Source: Mycobacterium sp. DL592 (GTDB taxonomy: Bacteria > Actinomycetota > Actinomycetes > Mycobacteriales > Mycobacteriaceae). From it: DNA of 64,000 nt. Below the pieces are notes generated by a model, which worked only from the letters and a program-made list of their open reading frames with translations, was not told the DNA's origin and made no database searches. The translations under genes were made by a program, and so were the position numbers. How positions within the stretch are numbered: position 1 is the first letter of the stretch; the number at the start of each line of letters is the position of its first letter. The stretch lies in NCBI RefSeq assembly GCF_011694515.1, contig NZ_CP050192.1, positions 1,975,131 to 2,039,130 of the forward strand. The letters run 5' to 3'. This document shows positions 49,798 through 57,287 of this stretch, piece after piece.

Positions 49798-51456
49798 TCA
49801 GGCCGCCGAGGTCGATTTCAGGCTCGGGCCGGCTGCCTGCTGGCCGCGCGGGAGCGGTACCTCGACCCGGACGTGGGTGCCCACCGCAACCGGGATGAAT
49901 TCGAACACCCCGTTGGAGGCTTCGACTCGGGCGCGGTGTGAGGCCAGTCCGATATGTCCCCGGGCGACCTTCTCCTGTGCGGCAGCTGGATCCACGCCCA
50001 CGCCGTCGTCCTGGACGTCGAGACGGTAGCTGTCCCCGACGAGGGCCAGGTGCACCGAAGCGGAGGTCGCCCCGGAGTGACGGACGACGTTGGACAACAG
50101 TTCGCGCACCACCCCGAAGACGATCCCGTCGACCGCCGTGGGACCAGTCTGATCGACGAATGTCGCGATCTCGATGTCTGAGCGGCGAGCGGTGTCGTCG
50201 GCGAGCTTCTCGACGGCGGGTCCGAGCCCGAGCTGTTCGACGACCACCGGGTGCAGTTCGAATACCGCCTCGCGCAGCCTTGCGGTGGCGTCTTCGAGGC
50301 TGCGCAACGCGCGGTCGATGCGCGGGTCGGGCGATGCCGACGCCAGTTCCATCAGGTCCTGCCGTGCCACGACGATATCTTGCAGCGCGCCGTCATGGAT
50401 GGCCTCGGCCACTTCGCGCTGCAGCTTGTCGGTCGCCGTCATGGTCGACGCCAAGAGTGCCTCTCGAGATCCGATGAGCTCGGCGATCTCGCCGAAATGG
50501 TTCTCGGCGAGGTAGGCAGCCACGAATCCGATGAAGCAGAACGCGGTGTAGACACTGATGACCAGTGCGGTCTGCAGCGGCCCGAGGGCTTCGGTGACAG
50601 ATCCTTCCCGCAGCAGCGCGACGACGAATGCGGCATTGACGATGACCAGTACCACCGCGGCTCCACGCCACGACACCTCCGGCACCACGATGAACGGAGC
50701 GAGCGCCAGCACCAGAAGTGGAAGCGGGCCTCCTGCCGATACCAACTGAAAGCCGAAGACAACCGACACATCGGCCAACGCGAACACCAGCAGTCGCTCG
50801 GGTGTCAGCGTCGCAGGTCCGCCGGGGTGGAAGGCCACCACAAACGCTGAAATCGCCGCAGCGGCATAGCAACCCAGCAGCACCTTCTGTGCGAGCGGGT
50901 GAGCTGAGGGGGCCTGCAGCAGCGCTGTCGATATCAGAATCGCCACTGTGCCGACACGGAAGATCGACGCAACGCGCAGTCGGCGGATCTGGTGCTGGCG
51001 TGCGACATTACCCAAACTCGACCAACGTTGCTCAGCGGCAGCGTCTTTGATCTCCCAGCTCTGCCGGCCGACGACTTTCGAGGTCACCACGGCCACCACC
51101 GCGAAGAACACAAACACCAACAGGGCGTTCATGCGTTGCACACTTTGCGTGTCAGCCAGATCGGAGAGGAGAATGTTCAGCGCCATTGCACTGGCTGCCG
51201 CGGCGAACAAGCCCAGACCGATCCCCCACAGCGCGGCGGTCACCACCACACCGACCAGGAACAGTGCGGCAAACGCTTCGGCATACTGGCTCTTGAAGAG
51301 AACCAGGGCGAACGTCTCGACAACGATGAGGCCCGCCGCGATCGCGAATCCCAGTGCAGCAGAGGGCGGCCGGCCGCGCAGGAAAGCCGATCTCAATGCT
51401 GCCCTGATCCCAAACGGGTTGTCGTCCGTCGTGGGCGAGGCGGGAACGGCACTCAT
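49798..51456 (-). CDS. Membrane histidine kinase, NarL/UhpB type
   Basis: 552 residues. The N-terminal half has two groups of transmembrane helices (about 34-125 and 165-316) with a short soluble segment between them. The HisKA_3 dimerisation helix carries the phospho-acceptor His354 in EAIHDGALQDIVVARQDL. The ATPase domain has the N-box RELLSNVVRHSG (Asn456) and G-box QDDGVGVDP. No periplasmic sensor domain is apparent, so sensing may occur in the membrane. The partner is presumably the NarL regulator at 52772. A soluble degenerate paralogue is encoded at 54172. Confidence 0.92.
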   Translation of the reverse strand: MSAVPASPTTDDNPFGIRAALRSAFLRGRPPSAALGFAIAAGLIVVETFALVLFKSQYAEAFAALFLVGVVVTAALWGIGLGLFAAAASAMALNILLSDLADTQSVQRMNALLVFVFFAVVAVVTSKVVGRQSWEIKDAAAEQRWSSLGNVARQHQIRRLRVASIFRVGTVAILISTALLQAPSAHPLAQKVLLGCYAAAAISAFVVAFHPGGPATLTPERLLVFALADVSVVFGFQLVSAGGPLPLLVLALAPFIVVPEVSWRGAAVVLVIVNAAFVVALLREGSVTEALGPLQTALVISVYTAFCFIGFVAAYLAENHFGEIAELIGSREALLASTMTATDKLQREVAEAIHDGALQDIVVARQDLMELASASPDPRIDRALRSLEDATARLREAVFELHPVVVEQLGLGPAVEKLADDTARRSDIEIATFVDQTGPTAVDGIVFGVVRELLSNVVRHSGATSASVHLALVGDSYRLDVQDDGVGVDPAAAQEKVARGHIGLASHRARVEASNGVFEFIPVAVGTHVRVEVPLPRGQQAAGPSLKSTSAA

Positions 51457-51576
51457 GTATTGGGCTCCGGGGACGGAAATCGATCTGACAATGCGAATTG
51501 TCTTAGCACTGGGGCCGTCGGCATATGCCGATTTTGCGAGAACTCGGCGGGCAGTGCCGACGTTTGGCCGGCACTG

Positions 51577-52500
51577 TCACCGCTTGTGTCCGCGGTACCG
51601 GGCGCTGCCCACTGAAGCGGACGTCCCCGGCTTGGTGTCGGCGGCCGGCGTGCCGCGCCGCGCGACAGTCGCCGCGGGCGAGGCGGTGGCGGAATGGTTG
51701 ATGTTCACTCCGGGTGCCGACTGGGAGACGACGGCCGAGTTCTGGTTGATCGACCCGGCGAGCGCGACCGGACCCTGGCCAGATCTGACGACGTTGTTGG
51801 AGCCGAATGCGCTGAATGCCAGACCTGCGTAAGCGGTGGTGCGTGCTCCCCCGGCTGCGACGTCGTTGTTGGTGCCGGCGACATTGACCGCAACCTCACC
51901 GACTCCATAGGCGGCGACGTGTTGAACGGTCTGCGCGGTGCGATCGCCGAACACGTTGACGGCCAGGCTGAACGCCCCGTCGGCCGTCACCGCGTTGTTG
52001 GTCAGTGTGCTGTTGGCCAGGTTGAGGGCAATGTTGCCGACAGGTGTGCCTGTGCTGAGCTTGCCCGCGCGAGCTGAGACGTTCTCGCCCCAGGCGGCGG
52101 CCAGGCTGAAGTAGCCCGCTGCGGTCGCCCCACCGGCGTTGCCCAGTCGTGAGGCCACATCGAAGGCGCCGGTTCGAACGTCGGCGTGGGTGTCGTCGCC
52201 GATCGCCGCGGCACTGCTGAACAAGGCGCCGGTATCGACTGTTGCCGAGGTGCTGATGCCCGCCGCAATGGCCACTGCGAACAGTCCGTTGGCCTGTGCG
52301 CTGGCGCCGGTACCGATGGCGATCGCAATGCCGGTGGGCCCGCTGGTGCACTCGGCGCTCGTGCTCATCCCGAAGAAGGAGGCACAGCTGGCGTTGGCTG
52401 CGGGTGCGACGGTCAGTGCGCCGAATGCGCCGGCGACGACCGCTGCCGCCATGAGGCTGCTTGCGAACGAGGGCACTGAAGGCTTTGGGAGCGTGGTCAT
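51577..52500 (-). CDS. Secreted Ala/Gly-rich repeat protein with YadA-head-like pattern
   Basis: 307 residues: signal peptide (about 1-38, APAANA-SC) and a long Ala/Gly/Asn-rich region with an approximate 14-16-residue periodicity, for example GTGASAQANGLFAVAIAAG, AAAIGDDTHADVRTGAFDVA, TAAGYFSLAAAWGENVSARA. The A.AIG....A....S.A pattern recalls the left-handed beta-roll (Hep_Hag) repeats of trimeric autotransporter heads. Two Cys near the mature start may pair. There is no anchor or translocator domain; the C-terminus is basic (SARYRGHKR). It lies between the kinase and the regulator, divergent from the latter, and shares a promoter region with it. Confidence 0.72.
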   Translation of the reverse strand: MTTLPKPSVPSFASSLMAAAVVAGAFGALTVAPAANASCASFFGMSTSAECTSGPTGIAIAIGTGASAQANGLFAVAIAAGISTSATVDTGALFSSAAAIGDDTHADVRTGAFDVASRLGNAGGATAAGYFSLAAAWGENVSARAGKLSTGTPVGNIALNLANSTLTNNAVTADGAFSLAVNVFGDRTAQTVQHVAAYGVGEVAVNVAGTNNDVAAGGARTTAYAGLAFSAFGSNNVVRSGQGPVALAGSINQNSAVVSQSAPGVNINHSATASPAATVARRGTPAADTKPGTSASVGSARYRGHKR

Positions 52501-52571
52501 GGCTGCCAGCGTGGCAGTCGCGGAGCGGGGAGTTCTATCGGGAAGACGGGCCTCGAAAGTGGGGACAGCTG

Positions 52572-52591
52572 TGTCCGTAAAACGACGGACA
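52572..52591. promoter_or_regulatory. Palindrome TGTCC-N10-GGACA (copy 1)
   Basis: TGTCC at 52572-52576 and GGACA at 52587-52591 with exactly ten bases between; the flanks extend to GTGTCCGT...ACGGACAC. It lies in the divergent promoter between the secreted repeat protein gene and the response regulator gene. An additional GGACA half-site is at 52563-52567. The same 5-10-5 element occurs at 53997. Candidate site for the NarL-type regulator. Confidence 0.5.
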
Positions 52592-52771
52592 CGATTCGCT
52601 CTGCGTTCGTGCCGACGCGTTCCTATTTGCAATATGAACCTATTGCATGTTTTCCGGCTCTCAGTTCTGTACCGCCCCAGCGAGTTTGCCCAAGTGGCAT
52701 ATCCGGCCACCGAAGTAGCGAACGCCGAATCCCCACCCCAAAATCGGTGCCGTTATGCGAAGCTGCCAATC

Positions 52772-53419
52772 ATGAACAGCGCGGCACCGGTACAGGTAAT
52801 CGTCGCCGATGACCATCCCGTATATCGGGAGGGCCTGGTGCGGGCATTGCAGGAATGCGACCACACCACCGTCGTGGCAGAGGCCGACACTGGCGATGCG
52901 GCGCTGGCCCTCATTCGTGAGCACCAACCCGACGTGGCGCTGCTGGACTATCAGATGCCGGGCCTGAATGGGTCGGAGATCGCCGCCGCGGTACGGCAGG
53001 AGGGTCTGCCGACGAGAGTTCTTCTGGTGTCGGCGAATAGAGATTCGACACTGGTGTACCACGCGTTGCAGCGGGGCGCGGCTGGATTCTTGCCGAAGGA
53101 ATCGGCGCGCTCTGAGATCGTTGCCGCAGTGCTGCAGTGCGCCGACGGACAGGAGGTGCTCTCGCCTGCGCTGGCGGCCGGACTTGCCCTCGAGGTCCGG
53201 CGTCGCGGGGAAAGGCCGCCCACCGCAACGCTGAGTGCTCGGGAACTCGAGGTGCTCAAGCGAATTGCCAAGGGACAGACCGTTGTCGTGATTGCCGACG
53301 AGTTGTTCCTGGCTCCCTCGACAGTCAAGACTCACGTTCAGCGCCTGTACGACAAGCTCGGAGTCAGCGATCGCGCCTCGGCGGTGGCCGAAGCCATGCG
53401 CCAGGGTCTCGTGGAGTAG
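52772..53419 (+). CDS. NarL/LuxR-family response regulator
   Basis: 215 residues: receiver domain (about 6-122) with the acidic pocket VADDHP, phospho-acceptor Asp59 in DVALLDYQMPG and a conserved Lys in GFLPKESARSE, then a LuxR-type helix-turn-helix (LSARELEVLKRIAKGQTVVV, PSTVKTHVQRLYDKLGVSDR). It should be phosphorylated by the kinase encoded at 49798-51456. The start is ATG 52772. The two flanking intergenic regions share a TGTCC-N10-GGACA palindrome that could be its binding site. Confidence 0.93.
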   Translation: MNSAAPVQVIVADDHPVYREGLVRALQECDHTTVVAEADTGDAALALIREHQPDVALLDYQMPGLNGSEIAAAVRQEGLPTRVLLVSANRDSTLVYHALQRGAAGFLPKESARSEIVAAVLQCADGQEVLSPALAAGLALEVRRRGERPPTATLSARELEVLKRIAKGQTVVVIADELFLAPSTVKTHVQRLYDKLGVSDRASAVAEAMRQGLVE

Positions 53420-53434
53420 CCGTCGCGCAACTGC

Positions 53435-53482
53435 CAACAGTGGTGTGGCCTACCCCGATCGGGATACGTCACACCACTGTTG
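53435..53482. terminator. Hairpin terminator between the regulator and a convergent secreted-protein gene
   Basis: A 13-bp perfect inverted repeat: CAACAGTGGTGTG (53435-53447) pairs with CACACCACTGTTG (53470-53482). The 22-nt loop holds a second small palindrome, CCCGATCGGG. Confidence 0.8.
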
Positions 53483-53505
53483 TTGTCGGACTGCAGGGTC
53501 CGCGT

Positions 53506-53754
53506 TCAGGGGGCGGTCGGCGGGGCCGGGTTCGCGCCGGTGCTGGTGGGCGCCTTGGGCACGGACGGAACCCGCGGCTTCGGCGGCGTGCGGTTCACAA
53601 CGTTGGCAGTGATGGTGTCGACAGCGCCGGCCGAGGTCAGGCCGCTGAGGTCGCCGATGGTGGCGTTGGCGATGCCGGTCGCTGCGCCGAGCAGGCCGAG
53701 GGCCATGACCGAGCCGGCGAGATAGGTGGTGAGTTTCTGGGTCGCTGCGTTCAT
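53506..53754 (-). CDS. Small secreted protein with Pro-rich tail
   Basis: 82 residues: signal peptide (about 1-31, TGIANA-TI), a short middle (GDLSGLTSAGAVDTITANVV) and a Pro/Ser/Thr/Lys-rich tail. There is no Cys. ATG 53754 has an AGGAGAAT ribosome binding site. Function unknown. It is convergent with the response regulator, and its own upstream region is shared with the divergent pseudo-kinase gene, where a second TGTCC-N10-GGACA palindrome lies. Confidence 0.75.
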   Translation of the reverse strand: MNAATQKLTTYLAGSVMALGLLGAATGIANATIGDLSGLTSAGAVDTITANVVNRTPPKPRVPSVPKAPTSTGANPAPPTAP

Positions 53755-54171
53755 GAGATTCTCCTGGGTAAGGGCGATGCCGGTTTTTGTTCTGTTGGCC
53801 GGGTGTTCCTGGCCTGAAATGAACTATTGCAGCGGGATTGGTTGGGCTGTATCGGCAAAAGGGATCTCGAAGTTGATGACACCATCTTCCCCAATTTGGA
53901 GGACAGTCACACCGAAATGCGCTGTTCCGCAATTTATTCAGCGTTCCGCGCCAGTCGGCACGAGAATGGCCGGGCACCGCCACCGGGGCAGGCCGGTGTC
54001 CCCCATTCGGTGGACAGAAGTTCCGGACATTTGACCGATACCGCGGCATACGCCACCGTGGAAAAGTTCTTCTGTGTTTCGACTGGGAGTCGGCGATCCT
54101 GACTGCCCGGCATCGATGCTTGGATGCGCAGCATCCCAGTGGTCCAAGAGACCTAGAAGGTGGGCAGACAC
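53755..54171. other. Divergent intergenic region in the two-component island
   Basis: About 417 bases between the small secreted protein gene (minus) and the pseudo-kinase gene (plus). It must contain both promoters. GGACA half-sites occur at 53901, 54012 and 54025, and one complete TGTCC-N10-GGACA palindrome is annotated separately. A + strand open frame covering 53726-54034 runs antisense through the start and ribosome binding site of the secreted-protein gene and is not accepted. Confidence 0.5.
53997..54016. promoter_or_regulatory. Palindrome TGTCC-N10-GGACA (copy 2)
   Basis: TGTCC at 53997-54001 and GGACA at 54012-54016, again with ten bases between and a 5' G and 3' purine flank, as at 52572. 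It lies about 155 bases upstream of the pseudo-kinase gene and 240 bases upstream of the secreted-protein gene. A further GGACA follows at 54025. Confidence 0.5.
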
Positions 54172-54852
54172 ATGGCTGCGGGGCCGCAGATCGAGGTATG
54201 TCAGCACCAGAGTGACGCTCCCCCCGGTTCGTATCCGGCGAACGAACTACTGGCCGCGGTGCTGCAGCGTGCCGACAGCCTCAGACAACATGTCGCCCGC
54301 CGGATCCAGGACGGTGCGCTGCAGGACCTCCTGGTCGCTCGACAGGAACTGGTCGAGCTTTCGGGAAGCTCGGACCGCGCCGGAATCGATCGTGCCGTAG
54401 CGAGTCTGGACGTGGCGTCGACGCAACTGCGTGAGGCGGTGTTCGACCTGAATCCCGTTGTGATCGAGAGGATCGGCCTCGCCGACGCGATCGAACTGAT
54501 AGCGCGACAGACGGAGCTGCGATCCGGAATCGCCATTGTGACCGACGTTGACGATGCCGGAGCGCGAAGCTCTGCCCAACCGATCGTGCTGGGTGCCGTG
54601 CGTGAAGTGCTCTGCAGCGTGGTTCCCTCTGCGCAGGCAACGCAGGCCGACATCACGCTCCGGGTGGTCGATGACGGCATTTCCCTCGACATAACCTTCG
54701 ACTGCCCGCGGGCAGGGTCGGCGGCGGAGGACGCCGGACTCGCAGCGCAACGGGCACGGATCGAAGTCAGTGGCGGGCAGCTGGCGGCCGCTGAGGCGCA
54801 GGGCACCGCCCGCATACACATCGAGATGCCGATCCGCGATCAACCCGCATAA
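54172..54852 (+). CDS. Soluble degenerate histidine kinase (pseudo-kinase)
   Basis: 226 residues, no transmembrane segment. It aligns over its whole length with the C-terminal half of the kinase at 49798-51456: RRIQDGALQDLLVARQELVE against EAIHDGALQDIVVARQDLME, and TQLREAVFDLNPVVIERIGL against ARLREAVFELHPVVVEQLGL. The phospho-acceptor His is Gln46, the N-box Asn is Ser149 (REVLCSVVPSA) and the G-box DDGVGVD is lost (TFDCPRAGS). It should neither bind ATP normally nor be phosphorylated, yet the frame is intact. It could pair with the real kinase or titrate the regulator. ATG 54172 is chosen. Confidence 0.82.
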   Translation: MAAGPQIEVCQHQSDAPPGSYPANELLAAVLQRADSLRQHVARRIQDGALQDLLVARQELVELSGSSDRAGIDRAVASLDVASTQLREAVFDLNPVVIERIGLADAIELIARQTELRSGIAIVTDVDDAGARSSAQPIVLGAVREVLCSVVPSAQATQADITLRVVDDGISLDITFDCPRAGSAAEDAGLAAQRARIEVSGGQLAAAEAQGTARIHIEMPIRDQPA

Positions 54853-54887
54853 GCGGACTAGTAATCGCTATCTATCCGCATATGCGG
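54845..54887 (+). promoter_or_regulatory. Two CCGCATA(A/T)GCGG sites upstream of the mop-modA operon
   Basis: CCGCATAAGCGG at 54845-54856 and the perfect palindrome CCGCATATGCGG at 54876-54887, 31 bp apart (about three helical turns, same face). They lie just before the helix-turn-helix plus Mop-domain regulator gene at 54910, the first overlapping the end of the pseudo-kinase gene. Likely operators for molybdate-responsive autoregulation. Confidence 0.55.
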
Positions 54888-54909
54888 CTAGATCGGATAC
54901 TCTGCGGGC

Positions 54910-55317
54910 ATGCCCACCATCAGAGTCCGCGAGGCCGCCGAACTGCTCGGCGTCAGCGACGACACCGTTCGGCGATGGATCGACGACGGCGCCCTGCCGG
55001 TCAGCAACGACGCGGCCGGGCGCAAAACCATCGACGGTGCCGCGCTGGCCGCCTATGCCCGAGACCACGCCGCAACCGCACCGAAAGACCCACTGGCGGT
55101 CGCCAGCTCGGCGCGCAACCGGTTCGCCGGTCTGGTGACCCGAGTGGTCACCGACACTGTGATGGCCCAAGTCGAGATGCAGTGCGGCCCGTTCACCGTG
55201 GTCTCGCTGATGAGCAGTGAGGCCGTGCGCGAGCTCCAGCTCGAGCCGGGCAGCATCGCCGTCGCGGTGGTCAAGGCGACCACGGTCATCGTCGAGACCC
55301 CGGGCGGTCAGTCGTGA
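54910..55317 (+). CDS. Molybdate-responsive regulator: excisionase-type HTH plus Mop/TOBE domain
   Basis: 135 residues. The N-terminal MerR/excisionase-like helix-turn-helix is IRVREAAELLGVSDDTVRRW then IDDGALPVS. The C-terminal Mop (TOBE) domain begins SARNRFAGLVTRVVTDTVMA and contains LMSSEAVRELQLEPGSIAVA and VKATTVIVE, the molybdate-binding type. It is thus a compact ModE analogue found in actinobacteria. The start is ATG 54910. Its stop overlaps the GTG start of modA by four bases (GTGA). The paired palindromes upstream suggest it controls its own operon. Confidence 0.9.
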   Translation: MPTIRVREAAELLGVSDDTVRRWIDDGALPVSNDAAGRKTIDGAALAAYARDHAATAPKDPLAVASSARNRFAGLVTRVVTDTVMAQVEMQCGPFTVVSLMSSEAVRELQLEPGSIAVAVVKATTVIVETPGGQS

Positions 55318-56078
55318 CCCGGCGGTGGCCCGCACTGGCCACGGCGCTGCTGCTGGCCACCCTCCCCGCCTGCGGGTCGGGACAGAACTCGTCGGCGCCC
55401 GCCGGTGAGAAGATCGTGGTGTTCGCCGCGGCGTCGTTGAAGAAGACCTTCACCGCGATCGGTGACCAGTTCAGCAAGGACAATCCCGGATCGTCGGTCG
55501 AGTTCTCCTTCGCGGGGTCCTCCGATCTCGTCACCCAGCTGACCCAGGGCGCCCACGCCGACGTCTTCGCGTCCGCCGACACCAAGAACATGGACAAGGC
55601 TGCGGCGGCCGGCCTGCTTGGCGGTGCTCCCGTCAACTTCGCATCCAACACCCTGACGATCGCGGTGGCGCCGGGAAACCCCAAGCAGATCAGCACTTTT
55701 CGGGATCTTGCCAAGCCCGGGATCAGCGTCGTCGTCTGCGCGCCACAGGTGCCGTGCGGCTCGGCGGCCCAGAAGGTCGAGACCGCCACCGGCGTCGAGC
55801 TCACCCCGGCGAGCGAGGAGTCGTCGGTGACCGACGTGTTGGGCAAGGTGACCAGCGGGCAGGCTGACGCCGGCCTCGTCTACGTCACTGACGCCGCCGC
55901 GGCCGGCGACAAGGTCACCGCGGTACCGTTCCCAGAAGCTTCCGGGGCGGTCAACACCTATCCGATCGCGACCCTCAAGCAGGCCCAAAAGCCGGACCTG
56001 GCAAAGAAATTCGTCGATCTGGTCACCGGCCCGGCTGGTCAGCAGATCCTCGCCAAGGCGGGTTTCGGGACCCCCTGA
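55314..56078 (+). CDS. modA: Molybdate-binding lipoprotein ModA
   Basis: 254 residues: lipoprotein signal with lipobox LPAC, then a ModA periplasmic-binding-protein fold with VVFAAASLKKTFTAIGDQFS, FSFAGSSDLVTQLTQGAHAD and VFASADTKNMDKAAAAGLLG. These supply the Ser/Ala/Tyr oxyanion contacts typical of ModA. It delivers molybdate to a ModBC ABC transporter, but no modB or modC follows; the next gene is an unrelated phosphodiesterase. The transporter must be encoded elsewhere or have been lost. Translationally coupled to the regulator. Confidence 0.94.
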   Translation: MTRRWPALATALLLATLPACGSGQNSSAPAGEKIVVFAAASLKKTFTAIGDQFSKDNPGSSVEFSFAGSSDLVTQLTQGAHADVFASADTKNMDKAAAAGLLGGAPVNFASNTLTIAVAPGNPKQISTFRDLAKPGISVVVCAPQVPCGSAAQKVETATGVELTPASEESSVTDVLGKVTSGQADAGLVYVTDAAAAGDKVTAVPFPEASGAVNTYPIATLKQAQKPDLAKKFVDLVTGPAGQQILAKAGFGTP

Positions 56079-56118
56079 CACCGTCCCGGTCGGCAGGCGA
56101 TGTGGCAGGCTCTCGAGA

Positions 56119-57255
56119 GTGGACCTGCCCCGCCCCGACCCGGCCGCGCCGCACCTCGCCGACGTGGTGCCCGCCGTGCTGGCGGCGATGGGGGTGGCGG
56201 GCTTCGAGGGTCGACTGGCACTGCCGGGCCCGGTCCGCGGCGCCTGCGTACTGCTCATCGACGGACTCGGCGCTGAGCTCCTCGACACCTACCGCGCCGA
56301 TGCCCCGGTCATGGCTGAACTGCGCGGGCTGACGGTGGACGTGGGATTCCCGTCCACCACCGCTGCGGGGCTCGCGGCCATCGGTACAGGTTGCACGTCC
56401 GGTGCGCACGGGATGGTCGGCTACTCCTTCCTTCTGCCCGACGTCGGGGTGATCAACGCGTTGCGCTGGCGTCCGCACCCCTGGGGTGATGACCTGCGCG
56501 AGGTCGCGGTTCCCGAGACAGTGCAGCCGATGCCGACGACGTTCGAGCGGGCGCACTCTGCGGGCGTCGCCGTCAGTGTGGTGTCCGGTGCGGAGTTCAC
56601 CGGCTCCGGCCTGACCCGTGCGGTGCTGCGGGGTGGGCGCTACATCGGCGTACATGCGCTGGGTGACTTGGCCGCCCACGTGAATTCCGCGGTCGCCTCG
56701 GGTGGTTTCTGCTACGGCTACCACAGCGAGTTGGACCTACTGGGCCACCTGTACGGGCCGGGCTCGGCGGCCTGGCGGATGCAGCTGCAACAGGTCGACC
56801 GGCTGGTGGAATCGGTGGTCGAAGGTCTCGCCCCCGGCGGGCTGCTCGCCGTGGTGGCCGACCACGGGATGGTGAGCGTCGACAGCTCGGAATCGATCGA
56901 TATCGACAGCACCCCAACACTTCTCGAGGGGGTCACCGCACTGGGCGGTGAGCCGCGGGCCCGCCATGTCTACACCGCAGTCGGTGCGACGGCAGACGTT
57001 CGCACCGCCTGGAGTGAGACGCTCGGTTCCCGGGCGTGGGTGGCGACCAGGGATGATGCGATCGACGCGGGCTGGTTCGGGGCGGCGGTGGCCGACCATG
57101 TCCGACCGCGTATCGGCGATGTTGTCGCGGCGGCGCGAGGAGACGCCGCGATGCTGCGCCGCACGGTCGAACCCGGTGAGTCGGCCCTTGTCGGCCATCA
57201 CGGATCGCTGACCATTGCCGAGCAGCGGGTGCCGTTGCTGTTGGCTTATCGCTGA
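56119..57255 (+). CDS. Alkaline-phosphatase-superfamily nucleotide pyrophosphatase/phosphodiesterase
   Basis: 378 residues of the type I phosphodiesterase/nucleotide pyrophosphatase family. The metal-binding Asp lies in VLLIDGLGAELL, the nucleophile in GFPSTTAAGLAAIGTG and further ligands in HSELDLLGHLYGPGS and VVADHGMVS. It has no signal peptide, so it is probably cytosolic. The start is GTG 56119, 40 bases after modA, and yaaA follows after 32 bases. The substrate is unknown. Confidence 0.88.
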   Translation: MDLPRPDPAAPHLADVVPAVLAAMGVAGFEGRLALPGPVRGACVLLIDGLGAELLDTYRADAPVMAELRGLTVDVGFPSTTAAGLAAIGTGCTSGAHGMVGYSFLLPDVGVINALRWRPHPWGDDLREVAVPETVQPMPTTFERAHSAGVAVSVVSGAEFTGSGLTRAVLRGGRYIGVHALGDLAAHVNSAVASGGFCYGYHSELDLLGHLYGPGSAAWRMQLQQVDRLVESVVEGLAPGGLLAVVADHGMVSVDSSESIDIDSTPTLLEGVTALGGEPRARHVYTAVGATADVRTAWSETLGSRAWVATRDDAIDAGWFGAAVADHVRPRIGDVVAAARGDAAMLRRTVEPGESALVGHHGSLTIAEQRVPLLLAYR

Positions 57256-57287
57256 GTGCTCCCGCGCCGGCGGTTAAGGTCTGCGTC

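Noticed and set aside
53726..54034. Open frame on the + strand with a lipobox-like LLAGC near its start
   Set aside because: It runs antisense through the start codon and ribosome binding site of the better supported small secreted-protein gene (53506-53754), and the rest of the translation has no family-like features.
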